This document shows positions 1 through 10,500 of a stretch of DNA of 23,473 nt, one piece after another; position 1 is the first letter of the stretch, and each line of letters begins with the position of its first letter. The stretch spans positions 1 through 23,473 of the IMG/VR virus record IMGVR_UViG_3300032334_001231, one strand, 5' to 3'. Below the pieces are notes generated by a model. That model saw only the letters and a list, made by a program, of their open reading frames with translations, did no database searches and was not told the DNA's origin. The position numbers and the translations under genes are program-made. The stretch is from a virus.

Positions 1-3000
1 CAAGTGATTTTTTGTATGTTTCAATACCCCTTTGATATCCCTTCTTTAACCCTGCTGAACGATTATTACCTTGTATAACTTCACCTCTTTCATTAACTAC
101 AGGTGCGCCACTATACGCATTTGTATTTTCGCCCATTTCAGCAAACCTTGGCTTGTTTGCAAATCCTTCTTCTGCTTGAATACTACCTTCGTCATTTCTA
201 TTCTTAGGTTGCGCTTCCCATATAAAATGATTAGGATTTCTTAATCCGTCTTGATGCGAAGGTTGTAATGTTTCGGATTCTACTAATTTGTATGTAAAGG
301 GAACTGATACACCGCCACCACCTGGCTCACTTGTAAATCTAACGCTGCCGCCTTCTTCGGATTTAATTCCCAAACCCTTTTCATTTCTAACATATTCAAC
401 ACCATCTTTTACATACTTGCCTTCTTTTCTTATTTTATCTCCGTCATTTAATAGGTTTTCTGTTTCTCTTAGTTCTTGTTGGTTTACTTGTTCTTGACTT
501 TGTTTGGGAATCGTAACTTTACTTTCTTTTTTTTGCTGAGATTCAGCTTTATTTAATGCCTCATTATTTAAAACTATTATACTTTCAGTTCCGTATTTAG
601 ACTTTCCAGTTATATCTTCATCATTATAAGATATAGCATCATATCCTCTTTTTTTAACTTCGGCTTTTATTTTATCTATATCTTCTTTTTTAAGAGATGT
701 ATCAAATCTTGGGTCAAGTAATTCATGCAATAATAAGTCTTCAAAATCAGTATTGCCTTCTTTATTTTCTAATTCTAAATCATTTATTATTTCCCTAACT
801 TCGTCTTCTTTAATTATTTTGTTTTCATCTAATGAAAAAGATTTTACTTCGCCTTCATTTATAGAGGCATATTCTTTTGCTATTTCTTTATTAGGAGTCA
901 AAAATATATCACCTTCTGAATCTAACCTGCCTCCATGAAAAAATATTTTTTTAATTACTTCTTTTTTTTTGGAAAGTGCTACTTTTTCAGACTCAACAAC
1001 TTCCGCTTCCGTTTCTACTACTTTCCTAGATTCGGCAAGCGCCATTTCCCTAGCCTTGTCACTAACCTCTCCAATTTTTGCAGTAGCGGCTTGATATTCT
1101 AATGTAATGTCCTTTAATTCATTTGGCAAATCTTCAAACTCTACTTGTTCCCCGTCCTTATCATTTACAATTATTTCGTTATCATAAGCAGTATCTATGG
1201 TATATCCTTTATTTTCAAATTCACGTTCTATCTCTACCATTCTATCTGTAATAGGCTTGGCTAGTCTTGCTACTTCTTTTTCATCTATGCCTGTTATTTT
1301 TACTTCTTCTTGTTTGGGAAGTTGTGCTTTAGTTGCTTCTGCATTTATTTTTATTTCTTTAAAAGGATTATAATTATATAAATCAGATGGTCTTAACGAC
1401 TCTTTTCTTCCAAAAATAGAATCTGAAAGTTTTTCTGATTCATTAATTGAATGATACTCATTAAGATAAGATTGAATCATTGCAGAATATGGATTGCCCA
1501 TTGCTTCATCTGGAGGCATGCTATATTTGCTTCCATTTTCAAATTTTATTACCCAATTTAAATTTTTGTCTTTATGATATTCTTTAGCAAATTTATTATC
1601 ACTTTTATAATTACCAGGAGAGTCTACTTCTACAGAAATTATTTTAGGTATCTTGCCTTTTTCGCTTATTTTTTTTGCTTCTACTTCAAATTTTGAATTA
1701 AATTTATCTATTTCTGATTTTACAAATTCAGCATTATCCCACCCTTTTGATAAAAAATTATTTATATTTAATTTAGATAAATTTTTTACCTTATCATTTA
1801 ATTCATCAGATTTATCAAAATATTCATCTCCTTTTAAATTATTTAATTTATCTACATCATTAAGTTCTTTGACAGTATCCTCTAGCTTTCCTACATCTTC
1901 TTTTAATAAAGGTGTAATAAGTTTATCGTACTTGTCATAAATTTCTTTTCGCTTTGCTTCGTCTGTTGGGTCAGGCATCGCATCGTACTCAGCTTGTTCT
2001 TCTGCTCTTAGTTGTTCTACTGTTTTTTGTTTGGGAAGTTCTGCTTGTTGTTTTTTAAATTCTTCTTTATAGTTTTCTATTATTTTATCTACATTATGAA
2101 AATCAGAAGTTAATCCTTCGGGTGCATTTTCTTCTAATTTTTTTGCTACAAATACAGCTTCATTAGGATTATCAAATTCTATATTTGCTAATGGAGTTTC
2201 GCTTTTAGCATCTCCTACATTTAAAAGTATTTTCCCATTTTTTAAATTATCATTTACTCTATATTTATTTGTTTCAAAATAAATATTAGCACCTGTTCCT
2301 AATTGTTTTATTGGTTTTACTTCTTCCCCGACTTTCTCACCAATTCCTTTCCCTTCTCCTTCAGCCCCTGGTGCTTGAAGTACTCCACCTGTGCTAATCT
2401 CTTCTGTGCTTGCCCCTTTGATAGGTTCGGTTGTGACAGATTCTTCCCCGACTCCGACTTTACTTGGTAACCCTGGGATGTTTTCTTTATCATTTGTTTG
2501 TGTTTTTTGTTTGGGAAGTTCTGATTGTTGCGCTTTTGCTATTTCATAATCAGCTACAGATTTAGCCAATGTTACTCTTACTATCTTCTTGCCATTATCT
2601 TCTCCTCTTGAAGATATTTTGTCTTTGAATTGTTCGGGAACTTCCGCCTCACTTCCGTAAGTAAATGTTACAAAATTTCCTTCTTTTATATCTTTTAATC
2701 TTTGTTCTTCAGTTGGCTCTTTCAACACTTCCCCAACACCCACTTGCTCTCCTTCTACTCCTTTTTGTAAGGGAGCTTCTGATATTTCACCATTTAAAGG
2801 CTGCCCTGTCACATCGTTTACTTCATATGCAAATGGGTCATTAGTTTCTGTTATGCCTTTTATTTGATTATTTATTGCATCTATTTGTTGTAGATATGGG
2901 TCTATTTGAGTAGCATCCTTAGATGACATTTCTGACATTAGATTATCTCTCTTTTGTATAAGACCTGCTACTGATGCTTGTGTTTCGGGAGTTAAATCCT

Positions 3001-4576
3001 GAGATGTTTTTTCTAATGATTTATTATAACTATTCAAATCAGCCATTACTGCTTCAGTAGTTCCCTGAGGTACATTACCTAATTGCTCATTATTGCTTAA
3101 TATAGCTTGTAATTCAACAGGATTTTCTTTGCTTAAACTATATTTTATAGCACTTCTTAATTGACCTGGTAGCTTTACCCCACCAACCACCGCTTGCGTT
3201 GTCAAATGCAATAAAGCTCCAGCAGTAGCACCGCTTGCAAATGATTTTGCTGCATCATTTATCACTTCCCCAGCAGACAACTTATATCTCTTATCTTCTA
3301 TACCTGCTTCTATTTCTTTTCCAGCTTCTCCTACTGCCGATATAGTTCCTAGCTCTACAGCAGATTTTGCTGTACCATGAGCTGTATTCTTTAATGTATT
3401 TGATATTGATTTTTCAAGTACGGGAATTGCTTCTTGTGCTATAGGCTTTGCTCCAATAGCAGTAAATGCCAAATTCGTCAATCCCCCAACTATCTCACCT
3501 GTAACTAATCCATTTTCAGCTTCACTCATTAAGTCTACATCAGATGTATCAGGGTTTTGTTCTTTAAGCATATTGAATCTTCTAAGAACCTCATCTCTAC
3601 CACCTTGATTAACCATGTCTGGAGTAGTCATTGCGAATGATAGCACTGGTGCTAAACCCACTAGCGAAGCACCTGCCGTTTCTGGGGCTGCCATAACTGC
3701 TGCTGTTGCCATTATCCCTGCTTCTGTCATTTTAGTAACAAATGGCACTGCTCCGCCTATTATTTCACCTGCTTCACCAAAAAATGCACTAGGGGTTTTC
3801 CCTACATATCCTTCTTTAGTTAAAGCGTACGCTTCTTCTCTTTTTTTGTTTGCATAATCAGCTCTTTGTTGTGTTGTCATATTATTGACAAACTCTTTTG
3901 ACTCTTCTTCATCATTAAAAGCCCTATTCAATGCATCCACTGTAGAATCCCAAAACCCAGTAGTTTGACTAAGTGCTGGTAGTTTTGTATTAGGGTCAAC
4001 AGTATAAACTGCATCGTTGTTTTTTACAGCTTCCTCTATTTTTTTTCTTTGCTTAATGTATGCTGGGGAATTTTTAGGTGCAGATAATCCTTTAGCTTTT
4101 AATGCTCTTTCTGTTGTGTTATCAATAGCTGTTTGCATATTAGCTCTTGACTTTGCGACTTGCTCTATTTTTTCTCCAGTTACATTCTTTGCAACATATG
4201 TTGCATCAGATGGCATTGGTTTATTAAATGAGCTTTTATCTAATACTATGCTTTTCCAATCTTTTTGTTTGGGAATTGGTTGAGGCTGAGGTGCATTTTC
4301 TTTTGCTACCTGCGCCTGTTGAGCTGCATAAGAAGGATTAAGTGCGCTTGTTTGCCAACTTGGCTTTTCTCCCCCTTCTTGTAAACTTGATGGTGATGGT
4401 GAGGGTGTAGGGGGATTGGTATTTGTCTTTAATTCTTGACCACCAGATTGACCATCTACTTTTTTTTTTACATCATCAAAATCAGAGAAATCGTATTGAG
4501 TATTAGATGGAGCTTGCTCTTTATTGCTAACAGCTTCATCAAATGCGGAAAAATCATATTTTTTAGCTCCAGACAT
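1..4576 (-). CDS. Giant polyvalent internal virion/ejection protein (partial, C-terminus off the left edge)
   Basis: The frame is open from ATG 4576 to the window edge, at least 1525 residues. The first 250 residues are polar and Pro/Gln/Ser rich. Hydrophobic Ala/Gly/Val-rich stretches lie near residues 265-320 and 440-465 and could touch a membrane. Around residues 1210-1345 is a segment like the ADP-ribosyltransferase module of polyvalent proteins: FFHGG, then DIFLTPNKEIAKEYA, then KKRGYDAISYNDE, then GTESIIVLNN. From about residue 1475 comes GAPVVNERGEVIQGNNRSAG, typical of the ParB-like (ddrB-ParB) domain of phage polyvalent proteins. Long charged linkers carry five (L/I)PKQ tetrapeptides, at about residues 101, 687, 847, 1086 and 1356. 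It is last in this part of the late operon, after three other ejection-type proteins, matching the place of T7 gp16. I infer injection into the host with the DNA. Domain calls are by eye; enzymatic activity is unproven. Confidence 0.7.
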   Translation of the reverse strand, partial: MSGAKKYDFSAFDEAVSNKEQAPSNTQYDFSDFDDVKKKVDGQSGGQELKTNTNPPTPSPSPSSLQEGGEKPSWQTSALNPSYAAQQAQVAKENAPQPQPIPKQKDWKSIVLDKSSFNKPMPSDATYVAKNVTGEKIEQVAKSRANMQTAIDNTTERALKAKGLSAPKNSPAYIKQRKKIEEAVKNNDAVYTVDPNTKLPALSQTTGFWDSTVDALNRAFNDEEESKEFVNNMTTQQRADYANKKREEAYALTKEGYVGKTPSAFFGEAGEIIGGAVPFVTKMTEAGIMATAAVMAAPETAGASLVGLAPVLSFAMTTPDMVNQGGRDEVLRRFNMLKEQNPDTSDVDLMSEAENGLVTGEIVGGLTNLAFTAIGAKPIAQEAIPVLEKSISNTLKNTAHGTAKSAVELGTISAVGEAGKEIEAGIEDKRYKLSAGEVINDAAKSFASGATAGALLHLTTQAVVGGVKLPGQLRSAIKYSLSKENPVELQAILSNNEQLGNVPQGTTEAVMADLNSYNKSLEKTSQDLTPETQASVAGLIQKRDNLMSEMSSKDATQIDPYLQQIDAINNQIKGITETNDPFAYEVNDVTGQPLNGEISEAPLQKGVEGEQVGVGEVLKEPTEEQRLKDIKEGNFVTFTYGSEAEVPEQFKDKISSRGEDNGKKIVRVTLAKSVADYEIAKAQQSELPKQKTQTNDKENIPGLPSKVGVGEESVTTEPIKGASTEEISTGGVLQAPGAEGEGKGIGEKVGEEVKPIKQLGTGANIYFETNKYRVNDNLKNGKILLNVGDAKSETPLANIEFDNPNEAVFVAKKLEENAPEGLTSDFHNVDKIIENYKEEFKKQQAELPKQKTVEQLRAEEQAEYDAMPDPTDEAKRKEIYDKYDKLITPLLKEDVGKLEDTVKELNDVDKLNNLKGDEYFDKSDELNDKVKNLSKLNINNFLSKGWDNAEFVKSEIDKFNSKFEVEAKKISEKGKIPKIISVEVDSPGNYKSDNKFAKEYHKDKNLNWVIKFENGSKYSMPPDEAMGNPYSAMIQSYLNEYHSINESEKLSDSIFGRKESLRPSDLYNYNPFKEIKINAEATKAQLPKQEEVKITGIDEKEVARLAKPITDRMVEIEREFENKGYTIDTAYDNEIIVNDKDGEQVEFEDLPNELKDITLEYQAATAKIGEVSDKAREMALAESRKVVETEAEVVESEKVALSKKKEVIKKIFFHGGRLDSEGDIFLTPNKEIAKEYASINEGEVKSFSLDENKIIKEDEVREIINDLELENKEGNTDFEDLLLHELLDPRFDTSLKKEDIDKIKAEVKKRGYDAISYNDEDITGKSKYGTESIIVLNNEALNKAESQQKKESKVTIPKQSQEQVNQQELRETENLLNDGDKIRKEGKYVKDGVEYVRNEKGLGIKSEEGGSVRFTSEPGGGGVSVPFTYKLVESETLQPSHQDGLRNPNHFIWEAQPKNRNDEGSIQAEEGFANKPRFAEMGENTNAYSGAPVVNERGEVIQGNNRSAGLKKGYQRGIETYKKSL

Positions 4577-4588
4577 TATTTATGTATT

Positions 4589-6262
4589 TTATGGTTTTTT
4601 TATTAACCCTTCAGCAATAAGTATTTTTATAGCATCGCTTTCGCTTAATTTATTCTTACCCATAAAAGATGAAATCTTTTTTTGAGTTGCATTATCATAA
4701 GATTTTATTGATGGCGCAGATTTAGGGATGCCTTTTTTCTCTTCTATTGCTAATATAGTTTTGCCTTTTGCATTAGGCTGTACTTTATATCCCAACGTAG
4801 CGGCATCTATAGTAGTTAATCTTTTTCCTATTTTATTATCTAAAACAGGATACACTTCCCAATTGCCTTGTTTATTCAGCTTTACACCTAAATTATCTGA
4901 ACCATACTCTCTTTTTTCTGTCTTTCCTTGTTCCTTTACTTCGTATCCTAATTTTAAATCTTTAATTATCCCTACAATGCTTTTAGAAAACTCTGCATCT
5001 AAGTCTTCTCTATTTAATGGCATATACGCTTCATTTCTGCCTTGCTGTGACGCTAGGACAGCGTTTGGCTGCAATCCTGTTTCTCTTGCAACTTCTTCTA
5101 CGCTCTTGCCTTGCTTTAACAAATCAGCAGCCTTATCTTTTTGGTCTTGAAGAGCTTTGTATTGTGTAGCAGCAAGAGTGTATATATCTCTTTTTTCTCC
5201 ACCTGCTCCCCCTACATTAACATTAGTTGTATTTCTAACTATAGGCTGCTTTTGTTCTTCCCTTACTTTAATAGATGCGGATTCAGTCATATTGTCTTTA
5301 ACTAAATCATAGGCGATAGCTCTTGATAATGCTTCTGCTTGGGAACTGTTGAGAGTAGCTTTGCCCTGCATTTGTTTTTTAACCTCATTTCTTAAATAAG
5401 CTGCTGCTGCTGGATTATTTTTAGGAGAAAAAATCTGCTCAAAGGCATCTTTATCTAATAGTTTTATAGGGGCTTTCACTTTTTCCCCAGCATCCCCCAT
5501 CCATTCGTGCATTACAACAGCATTGTTATCTGTAAATGTTTCGTGCTTAGGTTCAAAATCTCCTGTTGGCTTACCAGACGCATCTGTTATTGGCTGATAA
5601 AATGGCTGCGATTTTGCATCATACAATGTAGCTGTTTCTACACCAGCTTTATTTCTTGCCTTTTGGCTGTATTGGTATTCTATTGGCTTTGCATTTTTTA
5701 TAGATTCCCTTACAGCCTCTGCGTTATATATGTCGTCATTGTTTATTACATCGTCTATGTAATTATGTGTGATGTCTACGTTGTCTAAATTGTCTGGGAG
5801 TTTACCGTCTTGGATACCCCATGCTCTGTTCTGAAATGATTCCCTAAACTTATTAGCATCTATGCCCTTCATCCCCTTTACTTGCTCCAATCCAAGTTCC
5901 ATTTGTCTTTTTAATTCCTTTGACTTTTCAGAATCTTGAGCCACTTGTCTTATTATGGGGTTTGCGAACATTTGTATATGAGATTCAGTTGCCCCTGGGT
6001 TTTCCGCTATAAATGTATACACTTGTTGCAACCCACTAGATAATTTATTTGTAATGTTAGGGTCTGCTACTGTTCCACTTAAGTAATCTTTAGAACTAAA
6101 TTGATTTTCGACAAGTTTTGTTAATGCCGCTTTATTTGCTTTAGCCGTTTCCGCAGCCTTAGCTTTGGCAGCGTTTTGTGCGGTCATGTCTTCTGCTAGC
6201 TTATATAAGCCAGCAAATTGCTGTTCGGGGGTTACAAATCCTTTAATATCTAATTCTGCCAT
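4589..6262 (-). CDS. Internal virion / ejection-type protein, 557 aa
   Basis: A soluble, charged protein with no signal peptide or membrane segment. Residues about 28-55 are Ala/Lys rich and probably helical. A helix-turn-helix-like stretch, KQGKSVEEVARETGL, lies near residue 390. The end, SSFMGKNKLSESDAIKILIA, looks like a small C-terminal helical motif that I associate with structural proteins of Bacteroidota phages. It starts 6 nt after the 281-aa gene and ends 12 nt before the giant gene. That order is the one seen for T7 gp14-gp15-gp16, so I infer an internal (ejected) virion protein comparable in place to gp15. Sequence similarity to T7 gp15 is not apparent. It could also be another tail-associated cargo protein. 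Confidence 0.6.
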   Translation of the reverse strand: MAELDIKGFVTPEQQFAGLYKLAEDMTAQNAAKAKAAETAKANKAALTKLVENQFSSKDYLSGTVADPNITNKLSSGLQQVYTFIAENPGATESHIQMFANPIIRQVAQDSEKSKELKRQMELGLEQVKGMKGIDANKFRESFQNRAWGIQDGKLPDNLDNVDITHNYIDDVINNDDIYNAEAVRESIKNAKPIEYQYSQKARNKAGVETATLYDAKSQPFYQPITDASGKPTGDFEPKHETFTDNNAVVMHEWMGDAGEKVKAPIKLLDKDAFEQIFSPKNNPAAAAYLRNEVKKQMQGKATLNSSQAEALSRAIAYDLVKDNMTESASIKVREEQKQPIVRNTTNVNVGGAGGEKRDIYTLAATQYKALQDQKDKAADLLKQGKSVEEVARETGLQPNAVLASQQGRNEAYMPLNREDLDAEFSKSIVGIIKDLKLGYEVKEQGKTEKREYGSDNLGVKLNKQGNWEVYPVLDNKIGKRLTTIDAATLGYKVQPNAKGKTILAIEEKKGIPKSAPSIKSYDNATQKKISSFMGKNKLSESDAIKILIAEGLIKKP

Positions 6263-6268
6263 TTTTAT

Positions 6269-7114
6269 TTATTGTTGATTTGGATACCATGAATATGGAC
6301 TTTGATATCCGTATCCTTGACTTAAAAAGTTAGATGGATAATTGTATCCTTGTTGGGGAGCTGCTCCTGCTTGTTGTTGATAAACAGGCATAGCCCATCC
6401 CCCAGCACTTAATATATTTGATGGTATATTTGAATACGGCTGTTGAATGCCATATCCTTTGCTTAGGAAGTTGCTAGGGAGTTGTTGACCTCCTATGATT
6501 GGCATTGTACCTTTATCACCTAACCCAATGCCTCCAGAGCCTTGTGTTGTTCCAGGTGCTTGGGAAGACTTCCCTCCAAACATTCCACTTAAACCATTTT
6601 TACCAAAACCTCCAGCCGCATTAAATGATGCTAAAGAAAAACCAGCATTAGATATATCTCCCCAGGTATTTTGTTTGTTTTCTTGTATTGCCCCTTTTAA
6701 TTGAGCTTTCATTGCATAATCTCTCTGAGCTGCTTCATAGTCTGCATTTTGAGCTTCTACCAAATTACCATATCTACGTTGATAGTCAGATAATTCTGCT
6801 TGGTTAATGCCACTTATAGCTTGATTTTGTTGTGCTTGAACGCCACCTGCTGCCGATATTAAATCGGCTGCTGATGTTGCAGATTTTTGTATATTGCTCA
6901 TTGTATTAGCTCCACTTTGGAATATATTTCTTTCTGCTGCTGCTGCACCTGGCATACGTGCATTCAATAATGTCTGAGCAAATCCAGCTCTATTTTTATA
7001 CGCAGGAATTTGACCTAACATTCTTTCTAATTCTTTATTAGCCTTTGCCCTACCTATTGCTTTACCTGCTGCGCCTGCTAAGCCTACTCCTACCATTGAT
7101 AATGTAACTGGCAT
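6269..7114 (-). CDS. Ala/Gly/Gln-rich internal virion protein with C-terminal PSNFLS repeats
   Basis: 281 residues. The N-terminus (about 1-22) is hydrophobic and Gly/Ala rich and could insert in a membrane. Residues 55-150 are Ala/Gln-rich helix of the kind found in ejection proteins such as T7 gp14. Residues 150-210 are Gly/Ser rich. The tail (from 211) is Tyr/Gln/Pro rich and contains three PSN(F/I)LS units. The gene lies 4 nt downstream of the GNAT-like gene and 6 nt upstream of the 557-aa gene. Position and composition both point to a DNA-ejection (internal virion) protein. I do not recognise a specific family, so the assignment rests on context. Confidence 0.6.
   Translation of the reverse strand: MPVTLSMVGVGLAGAAGKAIGRAKANKELERMLGQIPAYKNRAGFAQTLLNARMPGAAAAERNIFQSGANTMSNIQKSATSAADLISAAGGVQAQQNQAISGINQAELSDYQRRYGNLVEAQNADYEAAQRDYAMKAQLKGAIQENKQNTWGDISNAGFSLASFNAAGGFGKNGLSGMFGGKSSQAPGTTQGSGGIGLGDKGTMPIIGGQQLPSNFLSKGYGIQQPYSNIPSNILSAGGWAMPVYQQQAGAAPQQGYNYPSNFLSQGYGYQSPYSWYPNQQ
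6290..6478 (-). repeat. Degenerate PSNFLS-GYG-PYS repeats at the end of the 281-aa protein
   Basis: The encoded protein has PSNFLSKGYGIQQPYS at residues 213-228, a shorter PSNILSAGGW at 231-240 and PSNFLSQGYGYQSPYS at 260-275. The first and third units match at 13 of 16 positions. Such Tyr/Gln-rich repeats are usually flexible or multivalent binding segments. Confidence 0.7.
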
Positions 7115-7118
7115 ATAA

Positions 7119-7556
7119 TTATTGTTTTAAATAAACTAATTGAACAATGTCATCTTTGTCCTCAATGACTTCTAAGTCATTTTTTAATAACCATTTTATT
7201 GCTCTTATATTTTTATTCCAAAGCCTACATACGAATTTCTTTCCTAGGTCTTTTCGTATCATTCCAAAGAATTCCCTTAAATATCCTCTTATTCTGTACT
7301 GGGAAGTCAAGCTAAATGAAATCAATAGCATATCTGCATAAACGTAATACCCTACTAATTTTCCTTTGTCATAAACTCCCTTACAAATACACAAATCTTT
7401 TATTTCAAATATCTTTTCACTTATACTGCTGATAACATCATCTATAGTTTCTACTTTCACATTTGGGTCGTACAGTTCAATTATTTCCTTATCTTCTTCA
7501 AATGCGATTCTTATTGCTTTTTCTAATTGACTGTATGTTATTTTTCTTGCTATCAA
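7119..7556 (-). CDS. GNAT-like protein in the gp13 position of the ejection module
   Basis: 145 residues. The second half reads like the GNAT N-acetyltransferase fold: a central strand KLVGYYVYADML, then SLTSQYRIRGYLREFF, then KFVCRLWNKNIRAIKWLLK. The N-x-R-A-I-x-W/F-L-x-K element is usual in that fold. A clear acetyl-CoA (R/Q)xxGx(G/A) loop is not obvious, so activity may be lost. T7 gp13, in the same place between the nozzle and the ejection proteins, is also GNAT-like. The only start available is TTG at 7556; an in-frame stop lies just upstream and no ATG is near. This TTG overlaps the TGA of the nozzle gene as TTGA, suggesting translational coupling. Confidence 0.6.
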   Translation of the reverse strand: MIARKITYSQLEKAIRIAFEEDKEIIELYDPNVKVETIDDVISSISEKIFEIKDLCICKGVYDKGKLVGYYVYADMLLISFSLTSQYRIRGYLREFFGMIRKDLGKKFVCRLWNKNIRAIKWLLKNDLEVIEDKDDIVQLVYLKQ

Positions 7557-10500
7557 ACTATATGACCTTTACTTATTGACATTCCTAGTTCTAAAATACG
7601 AAGTTGTAAAGGTGATGCTGTTGGGGAATACTCTGCTAAAACGAACATATTAGTATTCCTCATTACCTCAGCCGTTAACAAACCTGTATACACATCACCA
7701 CTTGTTGTTGGTACTACCTTGTTTCTCAATATCTGTGCGTACCAAATTCCTTCTTTCTGTACAAAACTAATGTCCTCTAAGTCTGATGTTTGTAAGTAAG
7801 GGAATTCATTATAAAAATACACAAAATTTGGAACAATATTAGATTCTGATAAAAAATTATCATAAACCTTCGGCATTTGTGGTAAAATGTTTGATGTAAA
7901 CATTATTTGTGACGGGGAATACACTCCATAAAATATATTTTGGTCGTTTTGATTATGTTCCCAAGCGTTACCTTGATTAAAAGAAAACAGCCTGTTTTGT
8001 ATTGTACAGAAATATTCTGTGTTGAATGTATATGCACTCTGCCAATGTGGTTGTACTACAGCTCCTGTACCTAACTTGTAAGAAATGGTTTTACCTTGGT
8101 AGTCTAGAATATCAAATGGATATACTACACTTGGGTAGTCTGGTAAGAATCCTTTTGGTGGTGTATCTGAAAGCTTGGGAATTGTTACCAATAATTCATC
8201 ATGTCCAGGGTCTACAGTAGCAAATACATATGGTCTGTTCCCAAACGACTCAATCTCATCCTTTGTCAAAGACATATACTTGTAGCACCAATTCTTCCAA
8301 AACCTTGTCATTTTTATTGCCGAAATAGTATCTAGTCCATTAGCTGAATATTGCACCCATCTGCCATTGCTGGCATCTAAGAAATAAACATTCCCACGAT
8401 ATTGAACAACGGATGCAGGGTCTATGCAGCCATAGTTTCCCTTTAATATATTAATAGTTCCCACGACATCTTTGCCTGCACTAAAAAACTGAACGCCACC
8501 TGTACTGTCCGTTATCTGCGTTTCCCCAAGATACATAGAATTAGTTTCTACTGCACACAAGGCTAACATGACACTACCCTGGTCTTGTACCTTTGATGTG
8601 TTCTGAAGTTTATTTATAGAGCCACAATCATCTGACACAAAGGTTTGACTTCCCAAACGGAATGTACTAGACCCATTTATTTGTGTACCCGATATATATG
8701 TGTCGCTCCATACTACTTCTGTGTTGTTGTCTGCTTGCCCTAGTCTTGTAATAATATTTACCTTACCTGTATCCGTAGCCCATATTTTATAAAACAAATC
8801 ATTTGGACTCATTGCATTTGCAAAGTATTGATTACTATCCCAAGTTCTACTCAAAATATAACTATCTGAAATAAAAAATCCTTCTAATTGAGAATATGTC
8901 CTAAATTCTGTTTTTGGATTATTTATATTGTATATCTCTCCCATTTCATAAAATGGTTCTGGCTCTGCTGATTTATATGGGGTATATATTTCGTAAACAA
9001 AATTTGTGGTTGTCAATGAACCTAAGTCTATGCTTTGTAATAAAATATAATCTCCGTCTTGACCTATGACATTTAATGTATAAGTTTCATAGGCTGAACT
9101 TCCTAAGTCTTCAGTTAAAATACAAACATCACCTTCCGTGTATATATAACCTAGACCTGATTGATTCAATGCATTTGTATTTAATGCTATACCTATTGAC
9201 CCTGGCAAAAAGTTGTCGTCATATACGTACACGCCTGTTGCATCCCTAGAGAAATACTTTGTTTTGTTTGTAAATGATTGAATAAAAAATCTTTTGTCTT
9301 GGTTCTTGGTTAGGACAGGAGCATAAAAATATGCCCAATCTGGTATTTCAAACAAAGCACCTGTATTATTTAAAGTCCACTTAAATGAATCTGTGGCTTC
9401 GGTATATTCGTAATCCCTTTCTTTAGTTGATATTGAACAATCACTATTTGTTACAACACCACACTTTCTCATGGCATAGTCATAAAATACTATTCCACAC
9501 TTGTATGTAGATAGTTGTGGAAATGCATTAGTTATGTCAATGCTAATCCCATACACTGGTATTGTGCTGCCTGGTTGTACTGCTGAACTAGTATTTCTAT
9601 ACCCTGATGGTTTTGTATTATTTATTACGGTTGGTACATCTTTCCCTTTGAACGTAAGACTTGCCGAATTATAGGTAATAGATGTTGGCGGTGTTGGCGG
9701 TGTTGGATATCCAGGGGGAGTTATACTAAATAAAGTATCTGTAATGTCATATCCATTTAACAAGTACCAACCTGGGGTTGCAGCCCATGGTAAATAAAAG
9801 TACCACCCAGAGTACCTGTACCATTCAAATGGGATTGTATTGTCTTTTCCAGCATGACTTAATTTAATTAATTGAACATCTCTTGTTGTAACAGTTGGGT
9901 TTACAACACTACCTTCTTCTATTGCCATAGATGTTGCTAGTGGGGCATCATAACCATCTATATTGTTAGCAAGAAAATATCGCTGTTTTGCTATTTCATG
10001 TGTTTGGGAATAGATAGGTATGTTGTCAAATGGTCTTAATACATCTGCTTCTGCTATTACAATTCCTGTTGTGGTATTGTAAAAATTATATGTTAGTGAG
10101 CCTATACTATTATTATGATTGTCAATATCATTTAAATCGTCTGGGTTGGCTTTATTCCAAGTCCTTGCTATAAATGCGTAGTTAGTATCGCTACTCCTGA
10201 CTATTAGGTTTATAATTTTTACAGTGTTAGGGATTTGTTCATTTAAATCCATAGTTACCACAATTCTATTTGGAGAATTATCTGGTGGCGTTACTGGGAA
10301 ATTAAGTCTTGAAGATGAGCTGTAGCTGCCTATTACACTTGTTTCGTAGTCATAGTACTGGTACTGAAATGCAAACTCAAAAGATTCATTGTTTATAAAG
10401 TTTTTAGTAAACAATGCATCGTAATCTTTTGTAAAGTTAGGTGTTAATATTGTAGGTCTTTTTATTAAAGTTATCTCATCAAAATTAAGTGGTAATAGAT

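Noticed and set aside
1653-1940. Ser/Phe/Leu-rich plus-strand frames opposite the left-arm genes (also near 288, 753, 3615, 4017, 4728, 5507, 14143, 15171)
   Set aside because: They are antisense shadows of continuous minus-strand genes. Their composition is that of reversed Lys/Glu-rich coding sequence, and they overlap recognisable domains.
7119-7556. Active acetyltransferase call for the GNAT-like protein
   Set aside because: The acetyl-CoA binding loop is not clear and the position matches a structural gp13-type protein, so only the fold is claimed.
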